From the NCBI GenBank assembly GCA_009739215.1, contig VSJF01000001.1:806001-870000 (forward strand): a stretch of 64,000 nucleotides of DNA, read 5' to 3'. A program made the translations under genes and the position numbers. Within the stretch, counting starts at the first letter, position 1. Each line of letters begins with the position of its first letter. This document shows, piece by piece, positions 54,796-64,000 of the stretch. The notes below the pieces were generated by a model, which did not search any database, was not told where the DNA came from, and saw only the letters and a list, made by a program, of their open reading frames with translations. Source of the DNA: Floccularia luteovirens. Its lineage: Eukaryota; Basidiomycota; Agaricomycetes; Agaricales; Squamanitaceae.

Positions 54796-54942
54796 TGCTT
54801 TTCAATTCGAGTTAGTCTTTGTGTGAGGAAAACTAAAGATCTCTCGTTCTTCCGCGTGAGTCACACTCATGTGATATGTCACTCCAATTAAAAGGGTTTA
54901 GCGTTCGGCTATGATAAATTATATCCTTTTAGTCAACACATG

Positions 54943-55034
54943 TCCTTCTTAGCTCAGTTGGTAGAGCGCGTCACTAGTAGGCGCTGCAAGCAAAGTCTAT
55001 GACGAGGTCAGTCGTTCGAGTCGGCTAGAAGGAA
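54943..55034 (+). tRNA. tRNA-Thr (AGT) with 19-nt intron
   Basis: Acceptor stem TCCTTCT pairs perfectly with AGAAGGA (55027-55033), with discriminator A at 55034. D-arm GCTC/GAGC encloses AGTTGGTA. Anticodon stem CGTCA/TGACG encloses loop CTAGTA + A, giving anticodon AGT (threonine). A 19-nt intron (54980-54998) interrupts the loop after position 37, the standard nuclear tRNA intron site. The T-arm is AGTCG-TTCGAGT-CGGCT. A run of six T follows at once, as a Pol III terminator. The gene lies between the MCM5 start and CSN6. Confidence 0.95.
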
Positions 55035-55557
55035 TTTTTTGGCATACTCCTACTATCTGTTCCCCTTATAATCAATTCCGAGCTGAGCAGTTGTGCGACA
55101 GAAGCGCATTGTTGATCTGCCCACATATGAAATAAAGCACTTGCTCACTGTTGAAGGCCTCGTCACATGAGCTAACCTCTTCTACCTCCTGTTTTTGCAC
55201 CACTGCCCATGCAAGCAAATCTTCATCTTCACCATGCTTGGTTCGCCACTCACAGAAGGACACGGATTTTCCCAAGAAAACAGCCGATCATTGTCGGAAA
55301 AGTGGTCGGGTGGCGCATTGGTGGTAATGGGGTTGTCTGAGGAGCAATCAGACATCTTTCTAGCTATCTAGAGACACTTTTAGAGTAGTTATGAAGGATG
55401 TATGTGTTTTTTATAATCCATAATTTATTTTGAATTACTTTGACTTATATAACGAAAAACACGCTAAAACACGTGGTTCCGAAACTACTGTAAGATAACG
55501 AAGAATCCCTCTAATCTTTAGCTCAACAAACGACCACTCAAACTACTGGTTGCAACC
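55035..55557. other. Intergenic region tRNA / CSN6
   Basis: 523 bp. Carries the T-run terminator of the tRNA and a CACGTG box at 55470-55475, 83 bp before the CSN6 ATG. A frame at 55072-55275 (minus) has no ATG and is unsupported. Confidence 0.4.
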
Positions 55558-57056
55558 ATGAGCGCAATGGATACAGATGAATCTTCACAAGTTCTGTCCT
55601 CATCTACAACATCAGGACTAACTCTTTCATTGTAAATCGAATCTCCCTCTCCGTATTTACAATAACCCAAAAAAACACAGACATCCTTTACCGATCTTAA
55701 ACATATCCGAGAACCTCACTCGAAGCAAGCTGCAAACGAATACTAATGAACCATTCGGTAAGCCATTTTTGGTCAAACTTCATTCCTTTGTCCGAATGAT
55801 GAGAATGTACTATGTAACTCCATTGGAAATCGGACGCACGAACAGTCATTGGCGCCCTACTAGGTACTCAAGCTGGACGAGAGGTAGAGATTGTGAACAC
55901 CTTTGAATTGGCTGTTACGCCAGAAGGTGCTGTCGATCATGAGTTTTTGAATTCACGCCGCGAACAATGTAAGTTGTGTTCTCCCCTTTTGTTTAGTTTT
56001 GCTATCATACCAATGCATATATTATGATTTTTATTTCATTCTATAGATAAGCAAGTGTTCCCATCTCTAGAATTCATCGGATGGTACACTGTCGCTTCAT
56101 ACCCCACACCAGCTCATATTGCTCTCCAAGAACAAGTCAGTAAAACCCCTTCCCAAAACCCTACACAAACTGAAGATATCTCACTCTAGTTCACAACGTA
56201 CTGCTCAACCCCAATCCTCTTAATCCTCCAACCAAATGGAGACTCCACCATCACCTCTCCAACATCCACAACCGCTAATATAAACTCAAGTTCACAGACC
56301 CTCCCTCTAAAAGCTTACGAACAAGTGATCGAGATTCGAGAGCGGACATCACGTTCTCTATTCATCGAAGTCCCATTTAGCGTCGAAACGGGAGAGGCGG
56401 AGCGAATTGCTGTTGATTGGACTGCTAGAGGGGGTGGAAGTGGGACGTCTTGTGAGTCGTCGCCTTTCTTTTTCTTCCCCCGGGTTTGCTTCGATTGCTG
56501 GGGATGATAACGGGATGTTTTTATAATAGTGGAAGTGCATCTTCAGGCAGAACGAGCGGCCGTCAAGATGCTGCATGAGAGGATATTGGTACTTGTGAAA
56601 TATGTGACTGGTGTAATCGAAGGTATTTCCACTCTCTTCACTTACCCTGACCTCAAGATTGTATCAAACGTTGATACAGGAAAGGCTCAGAAAGATCACA
56701 CGACGCTAAGAGCATTAGCAGCCCTTATAGCATCGATACCAGCTTCTGAGAGCAAAGAGTTCAGAGAAGAGTTCGATACGGTGGGATATTCATGCTTGTT
56801 TTAAGTTTGAACTAATTCTTTTGATTCTCAGGAATATGAAGACGTTCAGCTAACTGCGTTCCTCTCGTCCCTTACAAAATCTACGAATATACTCAACGAT
56901 GTAAGCTATTTCTTTTCATCCTACCCTGCTTTTAAAAATGTATTCTACCAGCTTGTGGATAAACACATCGTTACCACTCCGATGAGAGACGATCGAGGTC
57001 CGCGTAGACGTAGACAAGGTGGTATTCCAGGTGATTGGGGTGATAGGCTACATTAA
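55558..57056 (+). CDS. CSN6: COP9 signalosome subunit 6 (MPN-minus)
   Basis: Non-catalytic MPN subunit of the COP9 signalosome, which removes Nedd8 from cullins. Start MSAMDTDESSQVLSSS; an intron joins SGLTLSL to HPLPILNISENLTRSKLQ. Then VIGALLGTQAGREVEIVNTF, ELAVTPEGAVDHEFLNSRRE, QYKQVFPSLEFIGWY and TVASYPTPAHIALQEQ form the MPN domain. The position where catalytic MPN+ subunits have the JAMM His-x-His after GWY reads TVAS, so this subunit is inactive, as expected for CSN6. The C-terminal helices include HLQAERAAVKMLHERILVLV and VTGVIEGI. It ends with an Arg-rich tail (RDDRGPRRRRQGG) and stop at 57056. eIF3f or Rpn8 are less likely because VDHEFLNSRREQ is CSN6-like. Confidence 0.88.
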
Positions 57057-57215
57057 AATTTCTAGTATTGTTGTATATGTACAGATGCATTTCTGTTCAA
57101 AAAAAGATAAAACGACAATCAATTCGTAGTTATTGTAACAATAGGAAAGACATGAGGTAAAGTATACAAGGCTCTTAGTGTTTGGACAAATTATTAAGAA
57201 CACACTGGCTTGAGT

Positions 57216-59170
57216 TCAAGTTCTTCCTTGCATAAAAGCTAAACATACATCAATATATTTATCACTGCGAATAAAGAAAAAAGGCTTACCAGTTGAAAGG
57301 ACTGCCCCAATCTTGCTCTTATCCTTCCCTTTGTCCTTCTTCACTTTCCCTTCATCTTCTTGCTTCTCACCACCCACCGTGGAAGTAGCCGACCGTACAC
57401 TCCCCACTCCAGTCTTAAACATCCTCATCAATCCAGAGTCGGACGCAGTGCGTACACGCCTGCGTGTACGCGCGCCTAACGTTTCCTTGTCCTGCACCTG
57501 CTTAGAAAGTGGCATGGATATACCCCTCTCCTTGAGTGAAGATGCAGGAGTTGTTATCGGGGTTGTAATATTTGATAACGGAGGACTATCAATGTTCGAT
57601 TGCGACGCTCTCGATGAGGAAGGACTGCCAGGATTTAAAAATGCGACATTCTTCGTTCCAATGTTGAGCTCCTGGTGTGCAGATGTAGATAATGGATGCT
57701 GCGACGCGTCAGGGGTTGGATACGGTAGAGATGCGAATACCGACGCGAGGGGCTTGAGTGGGGAATTACTGTCATTGCCTTTTGCATCCTGCTTCCCAAT
57801 CTTCCTCCATCTCGAATACTGCGTCATCAGTGCTAGGCTCTACAGTTGGTAGCTTGGCACGGGCGGAGCCAAGCACTGTGCGGGAGCCAACAGTAGTAAC
57901 AAAGTCCCACGAATCGACTGTATGGAGGGTCCCATGATTATTCAACGGACGGCGTTCTTGGCGTTCCGTGAGTGGAGGAAGATCTTCTGTTGTGGCTGAA
58001 TGTTAGTAGATATAACAGCAAAGAATATAGATGGTGCTTGCTGAGGATGGCATTGATGAGATAGGATTTCTTTTTAGCAGCTTTGAAGAAAGGCGTCTGG
58101 AGTAATTCCTCCGCTGTTGGCCTGACGGTGTAAGACTAACGAAAAAAAAGGGGGGAGGCAACATGAGACATACCGTTTGGATGGATCTTTGACAAGGCAA
58201 CTATCCACCATTTCCTTGAATGCGCGTGAATATTTGTGTGTGCTGCCCTCTCGGTCGAGGGTCGGGGAGTCGTCCTGAATTCTGAAACACAGAGTAAGAA
58301 AAGTGGTAGATATCTATCACGAGACAAACATGCGTTCTGATCAAGACACTCTGCGCGGGTTCGCGAGAGCGGGGTGGACGACCCTGGCAGAGCTCGAGGG
58401 CGGTGATGCCAAAGCTCCAGATGTCAGCAGAAGAATCGTATTGGCGACCTTGAATGAGCTCTGGTGCCATCCAGCAAGGCTAAGAGGAGACATGAATGAA
58501 AGGTGGGGTAAGAGAATGTGTAAGCGCACTGTGCCCACAAAAGATTTGCGCTTTCGAATAGAGGGACGATTGGAGTGCATTGAGGGAGAGGAGTCCTCTG
58601 AGAGGTCTGCAGCGACACCAAGGTCACCAAGAAGAACGGTGCCGTCATCGTCGATAAGAAGGTTCGCAGCCTTGATATCGCGGTGGATGAAACCGTTTAT
58701 GTGGAGATAACTATAGAGGGCATTTAACATAGCGATGGGAAGGAGGAAGAGAGACATACTTAAGACCCTTGAGTGCCTGAGCAAGTATGCAACGAACTAC
58801 ATCCTCTTGCATGCCTGCGGGCCATGCGTATCGCATGACGTCTGCAGCACTGCCTTTGTTCATGAGGCGAAGGGCGATATAGAGTTTGTGACCAGTAGTC
58901 CATGAGCCACGGACACGTAGTACGTTGGGGTGTTTTGAAAGAGACATGAGGGCAGTCTCACGCTGGAGGAGGAGGAGAGAGCTGAGGAGGTAGAGAGTCG
59001 AGGTCGAGAACCTTGAGAGCACATGGGATGTTGAGTGGACGGAAGAGAGCGGAATAGACGATTGATGAAGCGCCAAAGCCAATGGGATCGTTAATGATGT
59101 AGTCGTTTGGGTTGTCACTGAATAGATGCCAGTTGTCGTGAACGGCGCCAATAAAGTGGGTGACTGACAT
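57216..59170 (-). CDS. Ste20-group kinase, FRAY (OSR1/SPAK-like) type; frame needs checking
   Basis: Ser/Thr kinase of the Ste20 group, FRAY subfamily. Start [20 protein letters not shown]; glycine loop [10 protein letters not shown]; lysine in CALKVLDLD; then [20 protein letters not shown]. Catalytic loop [25 protein letters not shown] instead of DFG, activation end [13 protein letters not shown], then [20 protein letters not shown] and [41 protein letters not shown] and [14 protein letters not shown] are family-typical. Two introns must use GC donors (58333-58282 and 58041-57987). Two places need a +1 shift with no good intron: between SLPPQ and LLLLQRE (about 58970-59000) and near DWEAGC (about 57780). 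The Ser/Pro-rich C-terminal region ends at 57216. Either draft indels, odd splicing or early decay. Confidence 0.78.
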
Positions 59171-59234
59171 GGAAGAGAATATAATTAATTATTTAATAAA
59201 TAAGGTTGATCAAGTACCACTAACACCACCACCA
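59171..59234. promoter_or_regulatory. 64-bp gap between divergent kinase and PTP starts
   Basis: AT-rich gap between the kinase ATG (minus, 59170-59168) and the preferred PTP ATG (plus, 59235). It is too short for two separate promoters, so transcription of one gene must start inside the other or the two 5' leaders overlap. Confidence 0.5.
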
Positions 59235-62200
59235 ATGGACTTTTTCACTCAGTCCACAGATTCTGTCCAACTCTCTCAGCTCTCTCCTGTAGATCAGTTT
59301 GCTGATGCTATTGCTTCTCGCTTTGGTTCAGGTCCTCTCCTTACTGCTCGTCTACTCCCTCCCTCTGCCCCTCTCATGCCTCAGTCTGTTCCACAGCAAG
59401 AGTCCTTTCCTTCCCTTCTCTCTACAAACATCGATCCATGGCTCGACGACCCCTCTGCTCTCATCATAGATATACGCTCTCATGCCGCTCATGCTTCTGC
59501 ACGCATCCCCCATGCTCTCTCTCTCTCCGTCCCCTCAACTCTTCTCAAACGTCCCCTCTTCTCTCTCCAGCGCCTCTCAGCAATGCTCCCCTCTCCTGCT
59601 GCCCGCGCTCGCTTCTCTGCTTGGCGTGATGCATCCCGTATTCTTGTCTATGACGCTGACTCAGTTACCATCGCAGACTCATCCAATATCCATGGACTTT
59701 TGCGAAAATTTCTCTCAGATGGTTTCCATGGTCAGCTCGTCTGGCTCCATGGCGGTTTCCATGCTTTCTGGAGAGACCGTAGATCCCTCGTCGACACTCA
59801 TCCCCCAACTCCAGATACTATTGATGATGATGACGATGTCCCTTTCTCTTCCTCAGTTCTCCGTACCCGGATGCTTCCAAAAGCCGCCTTCAATCTATCT
59901 TCCACAACTCTCCACAACTCCCCCCATACCCAGTCACATCGCTCCATCTCGCTCCCACACCCACACACTCTTCATCCTCATCCCTCTCCATCCCTCTCCT
60001 CTTCTACTTCTCTATCCGCATTTAACCCTTTTTTTGACGCTATCCGTCAGAATGTCGAACTTTCCCACGGCATCACTGAACGCATCCCCCTCCGTCTCCC
60101 ACGCCGCATTCGTCGCAGACTTCACGATCTCCCCTTCCCTTGGCTTAGAAAGATCGCTCGCCGTGCTGCTCCTACCCCCGTCCACCATTTATCTCGCACC
60201 CCCTTTGACTCATCTTCCGAGGATTCTGAAGATGACGATGCCCCTGACCCCGCTGACGTAGAGGAAGGCGCAGAAGCTCTTGCAATGCAGTTCTACCGCA
60301 TAGAGCTTGCTGAACAGCGAAGACTCCTTGGCATCATGGATCACCACTCAAAGGAGAGTGGTGTCGCTAACTTAACTGCCCACTCAGATTTCCCTTACAG
60401 CATTACCGCTGGCATTGAAAAGGGTGCCAAAAACAGGTATTTCGCTTATCACGTATTTCAAATTCGCCTCTGTTAATTTGTCTTCCAGATACCGTCATAT
60501 ATGGCCTTTTGAACATGCCCGTGTCCGTTTGCACCAGAAGCGTGACACAGATGACGACTACATCAATGCGTCCTTCGTACAGCCGCTCGGCACAAATAAG
60601 CGTTACATTGCGACACAGGGCCCTCTACCTGCCACCTTTGTTGATTTCTGGACGTAAGTCGTTTCCTTTCGTAAATTTATGCAATCACTTATCCCTTCCA
60701 GTCTTTGTTGGGAGCAAAATGTACATGTTATTGTCATGCTCACCCGCGAAACAGAAGGTGCTATGGTAAAGTGTGGCACTTACTGGACAGACTCGGCTTT
60801 TGGTCCCCTTCGTCTCCGTCTAATCTCTACTACCGGATACAACATCCCCCCTGCAGAACCATCTCCCATTGGCTTCTTTGCTTCATCCCTTGCTTCCCAC
60901 CCCTCCACCTCCATGTCCGCTCGTGCAGGTCACACACATGCGCACAGGAATACCAATCACAACACACATACCAAAAACAGTTCTAGTCCCAGTTCTGGGC
61001 CAACAATCAAGCGCATCTTTGAACTGCAGCATACAGCTTACCCAGAGGCAACTCCCCGGCGTATCGTGCATCTACAGTACCTCGATTGGCCAGATATGAA
61101 TGTACCGGACGATCCGCGTGGTGTTTTAGGTCTCGTGCGTGAAGTGGAGTCAGCAGTTGCAGAAACTGGAGGTGATGGTTTGTTGGGTACAGGAGACTCG
61201 CACTCTCATCAACCACACTCTAAATCTGACATTGATCCGAAAACTGGTCTTGTAGCTCACGCTCGGGTTTCACCACGACCTGTGTTGCTCCATTGTAGCG
61301 CAGGTGTGGGACGTACAGGTGGCTTTATTGTGCTCGACGCCGTGCTCGATTCGATCCGAAGGGAGGTCAGAGCTGACATGCAAGGTGCAGTCAAAAGTAA
61401 TGCCAGAGATGCAATGGATGTGGACACCAACGTAGACAACAAGGTGATATCTGATGAGGTAGCAATGACGAGTCCTGTAAAGGGAACCAGGGACATGCAC
61501 GCACAAACGTCTGCTGTTGAACAAGGCATCCCTTGGAATAGTCGTTGGACAGGTGCGCCATCGGAGGAACAGCAGTCGCCAGAGGAGAGTTCTGAGCAGA
61601 ACAACCATTCGCTCTCTCCGCTACTTGCTGGTTCTTCGTCCCCTGGTCCTCCTGTGTCTGTACCAACCTCCCCGCCCAATAAGTCCTCGCTACCAGTAGC
61701 TGCACAAAATGCATTGTTACATGAACTTCCACGACGTTCAACTTCATCTGGCTCTTCATTTGTTTCAGGTGACTCCCTCCTTCATAGCCCAGATCGTGCT
61801 ACACTGTCTTCGTTCGCGACTTCCTTATCAGCGCAATCTTCCCTGGACAAGGAAGTAGTAGTAGTCAGCGAACCCAAAGAAGTACGACATATCGATTTTG
61901 CGTCAGCCTGTGCAGCTGCATCTACTTTCAACTTTACACAGACACCGCACTCTGTGACAGCACCTGAACTTCGACTGCGAACTATTTCTGCACCTTCCGC
62001 TGCTGCGTCAGGGAATAACGGACCTTCGAGACCGTTCCATTTGAGCTTGCCTGGTGCTGTTAGGGCACATGTTGGTTTAATTAGAGAGGTGGTAAAGGTT
62101 GGTCGTAAGGAAGATAGTAAGAAAGTGATTAGCGGGAAGGGGAACTTAAACAACAGAGCACGTAACTGGTTGACACCCGATAGGCAGTCTGTAGCTTCAC

Positions 62201-63207
62201 CAGGGAACTTGTCCGTGACTTCCCTCGCCCTTCCATCAGTAACGAGTGATCATGAACCTCCCTCAAGGTCGCAATCTCCTTCTGCGGACGAAGCTAGTGC
62301 GAGCGGGTCGCATCGTGGGCAAAGTTGTGATTCAAGTCACGTTTCGCAAAATGACAATGCCTCTACTTCAGTCCCGAGACAAGTATCCACACTACCCCCA
62401 AGCCAACAGTCACCAACGTCACCACCAGTCCGTTCCGCCTCTCCTCCTCCAGCGAAGGGTCATGGATTTGATTATAAACAGCCCAGACCGCTTCGTTTTA
62501 CAGTATCCTCCCCTCCTCTTGCTTTAGCTAGTCTGGAAGACCCGATCTGGGAGATCGTACAAGATATGAGGGAGCAAAGGATGAGCTTGTGTCAGAGTCT
62601 GCGGCAATATGTCTTTGTGCATGCTGTTATTATTGAAGGTGCTTTGATGGTGGTTGATGAAGAGAGAGAACGGGCTTGGACAACTGCAACAGCAGGCGGA
62701 GAGGGTGTGCCAGACACTTTTCCGCTTTCATCGTTCGATTCTCAACATAGTGGGGGGAAGGGATATCAGAGTGACGCTTCTACTACATCTGTATCAACTT
62801 CAGCTTCAGCGTCTATTAATGGGAAACGAAGCGCGAGTCCCAGAGTGGAAGGTTATTTTCGAGGAGGAAGAGAATTTCAATTACACCCAAAACGACCTAG
62901 TGTGAAACGGAAGCACAGGAGTGGAGATGATGTGTCGAGGTTACCGCCATTCCAGAGGGGTAGATATACTGGTGTTCAAGTGGGGGCTAGCATGGGTGGG
63001 GATGCTCAACAACAGGGTGGGAGCGGAAGTGGGACGGTGGAAGGGAAGTTGCTTGCGGTTGGTGGAAGACATTTCATGCCGGTGGGGATTTCTGGGAATG
63101 CCAACGTGTCAGGGGGTTCTTCCCAACACCTATCACTGTTACCACAGATACAACAAGACCAACAGCAACAGCAGAACGGGATGGACGATGTACAGCCTAC
63201 TTTATAA
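59235..63207 (+). CDS. Rhodanese-like plus protein tyrosine phosphatase (MAPK-phosphatase type)
   Basis: Tyrosine phosphatase with an N-terminal rhodanese-like domain, the layout of yeast Ptp2/Ptp3 and fission yeast Pyp1/Pyp2, which inactivate stress MAPKs. Exons 59235-60436, 60489-60653 and 60702-63207 give 1290 aa. Rhodanese part: DPSALIIDIRSHAAHASARI, then ILVYDADS (no Cys, so non-catalytic) and GFHGQLVWLHGGFHAFW. PTP part: NRYRHIWPFEHARVRL, DDYINASFVQPLG, YIATQGPLPATFVDFW, the WPD loop LDWPDMNVPDD (D587), and the P-loop VLLHCSAGVGRTGGFIVLD (C654). The Q-loop, MREQRMSLCQSLRQYVFVH (Q1087), comes 433 residues after the catalytic Cys instead of the usual 45-50. A Ser/Pro-rich insert separates the two. 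The long C-terminus is low-complexity. An in-frame ATG at 59169 would add 22 residues. Confidence 0.9.
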
Positions 63208-64000
63208 CGAGCAGGAGATGGAGGACGGAAAGAAACAAAACCACCTCTCGTCCCCCCACCGTACCTTGCCTTTTGTATCCCTCCAGTCAAATATCGTGAC
63301 AGAGGGTACTGATGGTGGCAAATGGACCTTTAAAATTAATACATGTCCATTAAAGTTTGAGGTCGAAGTATCTCGGTGGCATGTCCTCATTCTCGCTGAC
63401 CGGTGTCAACTTCTTAATCACCTATTCCCCGTATCCCTCACATATCCATACCCCGCACCTCTTCGCGCACCCAACCTTAAAACGGTGGCTCGGTTGATTA
63501 ACTTAACGGATATCCCATATCATATATGGAACGGAGTGGAGGATATATTCTTATAAAAGTTTTTTTTTTCCTTTTTTTTTTTAGCACCAACCAATCAACA
63601 CAACAAAAACCCACTGGGATTCGGATTGCCACCTTCTCTTCGAACTCTTGCTGAAAAAAAGGATATCGATGAACTTTTTTTTTTGTAAACAAATCTCATG
63701 CAACCCCATTCGTCATGTATCATTACGAACGGACACATCATCACCTATTTAAATCGACGATGTTCGAACTCGAAACGACTTTTTTTTCCTTTGGAAATAA
63801 AGAAAGTTGCAGATTATTTACATGAAGAGACAAATGTATGATATATTTTTTGATTGTTCACTGTTTCACTTCACTTTTTTTTAAAAGAAAAAAAGGAAAA
63901 AGGATTTGCTCTAACGTGGACCTTTTTTTTTTTTCCTTTTGTGTTTGTTGTATTACTGAAGATCCATATCTATTACGTTTCACGTCATTTTATGTACTCA
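63208..64000. other. 3' flank with poly-T runs
   Basis: No supported gene. A frame ending at 63556 only shadows the PTP end in another frame. Pure T runs of 8-12 nt lie at 63560-63569, 63572-63582, 63675-63684, 63780-63787, 63875-63882 and 63923-63934, all on the plus strand. Confidence 0.45.

Noticed and set aside
55072..55275. 68-aa minus-strand frame near the tRNA
   Set aside because: It begins with TTG and has no ATG, no family resemblance and no splice partner.
62921..63556. 211-aa plus-strand frame at the end of the PTP gene
   Set aside because: It is an alternative frame over PTP coding sequence running into the 3' flank; the PTP frame itself is continuous and better supported.

Overview
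This 64 kb window is nuclear DNA from a filamentous basidiomycete, most likely a mushroom-forming Agaricomycete. Genes are dense and cut by many introns of about 50-65 nt with GT-AG ends and CTAAC/CTRAY branch sites. Protein families point the same way: GH18 class III chitinases with CBM5/12 modules, a yeast/basidiomycete-type histone H3 C-terminus, a FRAY-type Ste20 kinase, and a rhodanese-tyrosine phosphatase. I reconstructed the gene models by joining open frames across splice sites that restore conserved motifs. No transposon, CRISPR, rRNA or viral sequence was recognised.

Layout, left to right. (1) 0.4-1.8 kb: a DEDDy 3'-5' exonuclease. (2) 3.5-8.3 kb, minus: two tandem secreted GH18 chitinases, one with two chitin-binding modules and one with none. 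(3) 8.9-13.3 kb: casein kinase 2 alpha (minus), then a small SET protein and the mitochondrial chaperone Mdj1 (plus). (4) 14-20.4 kb, plus: an MFS transporter and choline kinase. (5) 20.7-33.6 kb, minus: a TIS11-type CCCH RNA-binding protein and the very large proteasome activator Blm10/PA200. (6) 33.8-43.7 kb: mostly plus-strand housekeeping genes, namely an AIM18-type chalcone-isomerase-fold protein, a PhyH-type dioxygenase, histone H3, Tim21, Vma7 (minus), Ecdysoneless and AP-3 sigma. (7) 44-55 kb: Med6 (minus), an NRAMP metal transporter (plus), a C2H2 factor (minus), Mcm5 (minus) and a split tRNA-Thr(AGT). (8) 55.5-63.2 kb: CSN6 (plus), then a head-to-head pair of a FRAY-type kinase (minus) and a rhodanese-PTP (plus).

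Most genes are core housekeeping functions with no single pathway. The accessory-looking part is the chitinase pair. The kinase/phosphatase pair is the clearest candidate for functional coupling, because both families act in osmotic/stress signalling and their predicted start codons lie within 64 bp or even overlap.

The most unusual observations are: a histone H3 whose tail lacks the K27 segment; a Blm10 whose C-terminus reads Tyr-Cys-Ala instead of the HbYX-type Tyr-Tyr-Ala; a C-terminal RFFRF peptide shared by both chitinases with no shared codon, although one has lost its chitin-binding modules; an 8-nt microexon in both chitinases; an insert of nearly 400 residues inside the PTP catalytic domain; three GC-AG introns; and two unexplained +1 frame shifts in the kinase gene. 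Exon borders quoted to the base were checked for frame; others are approximate.
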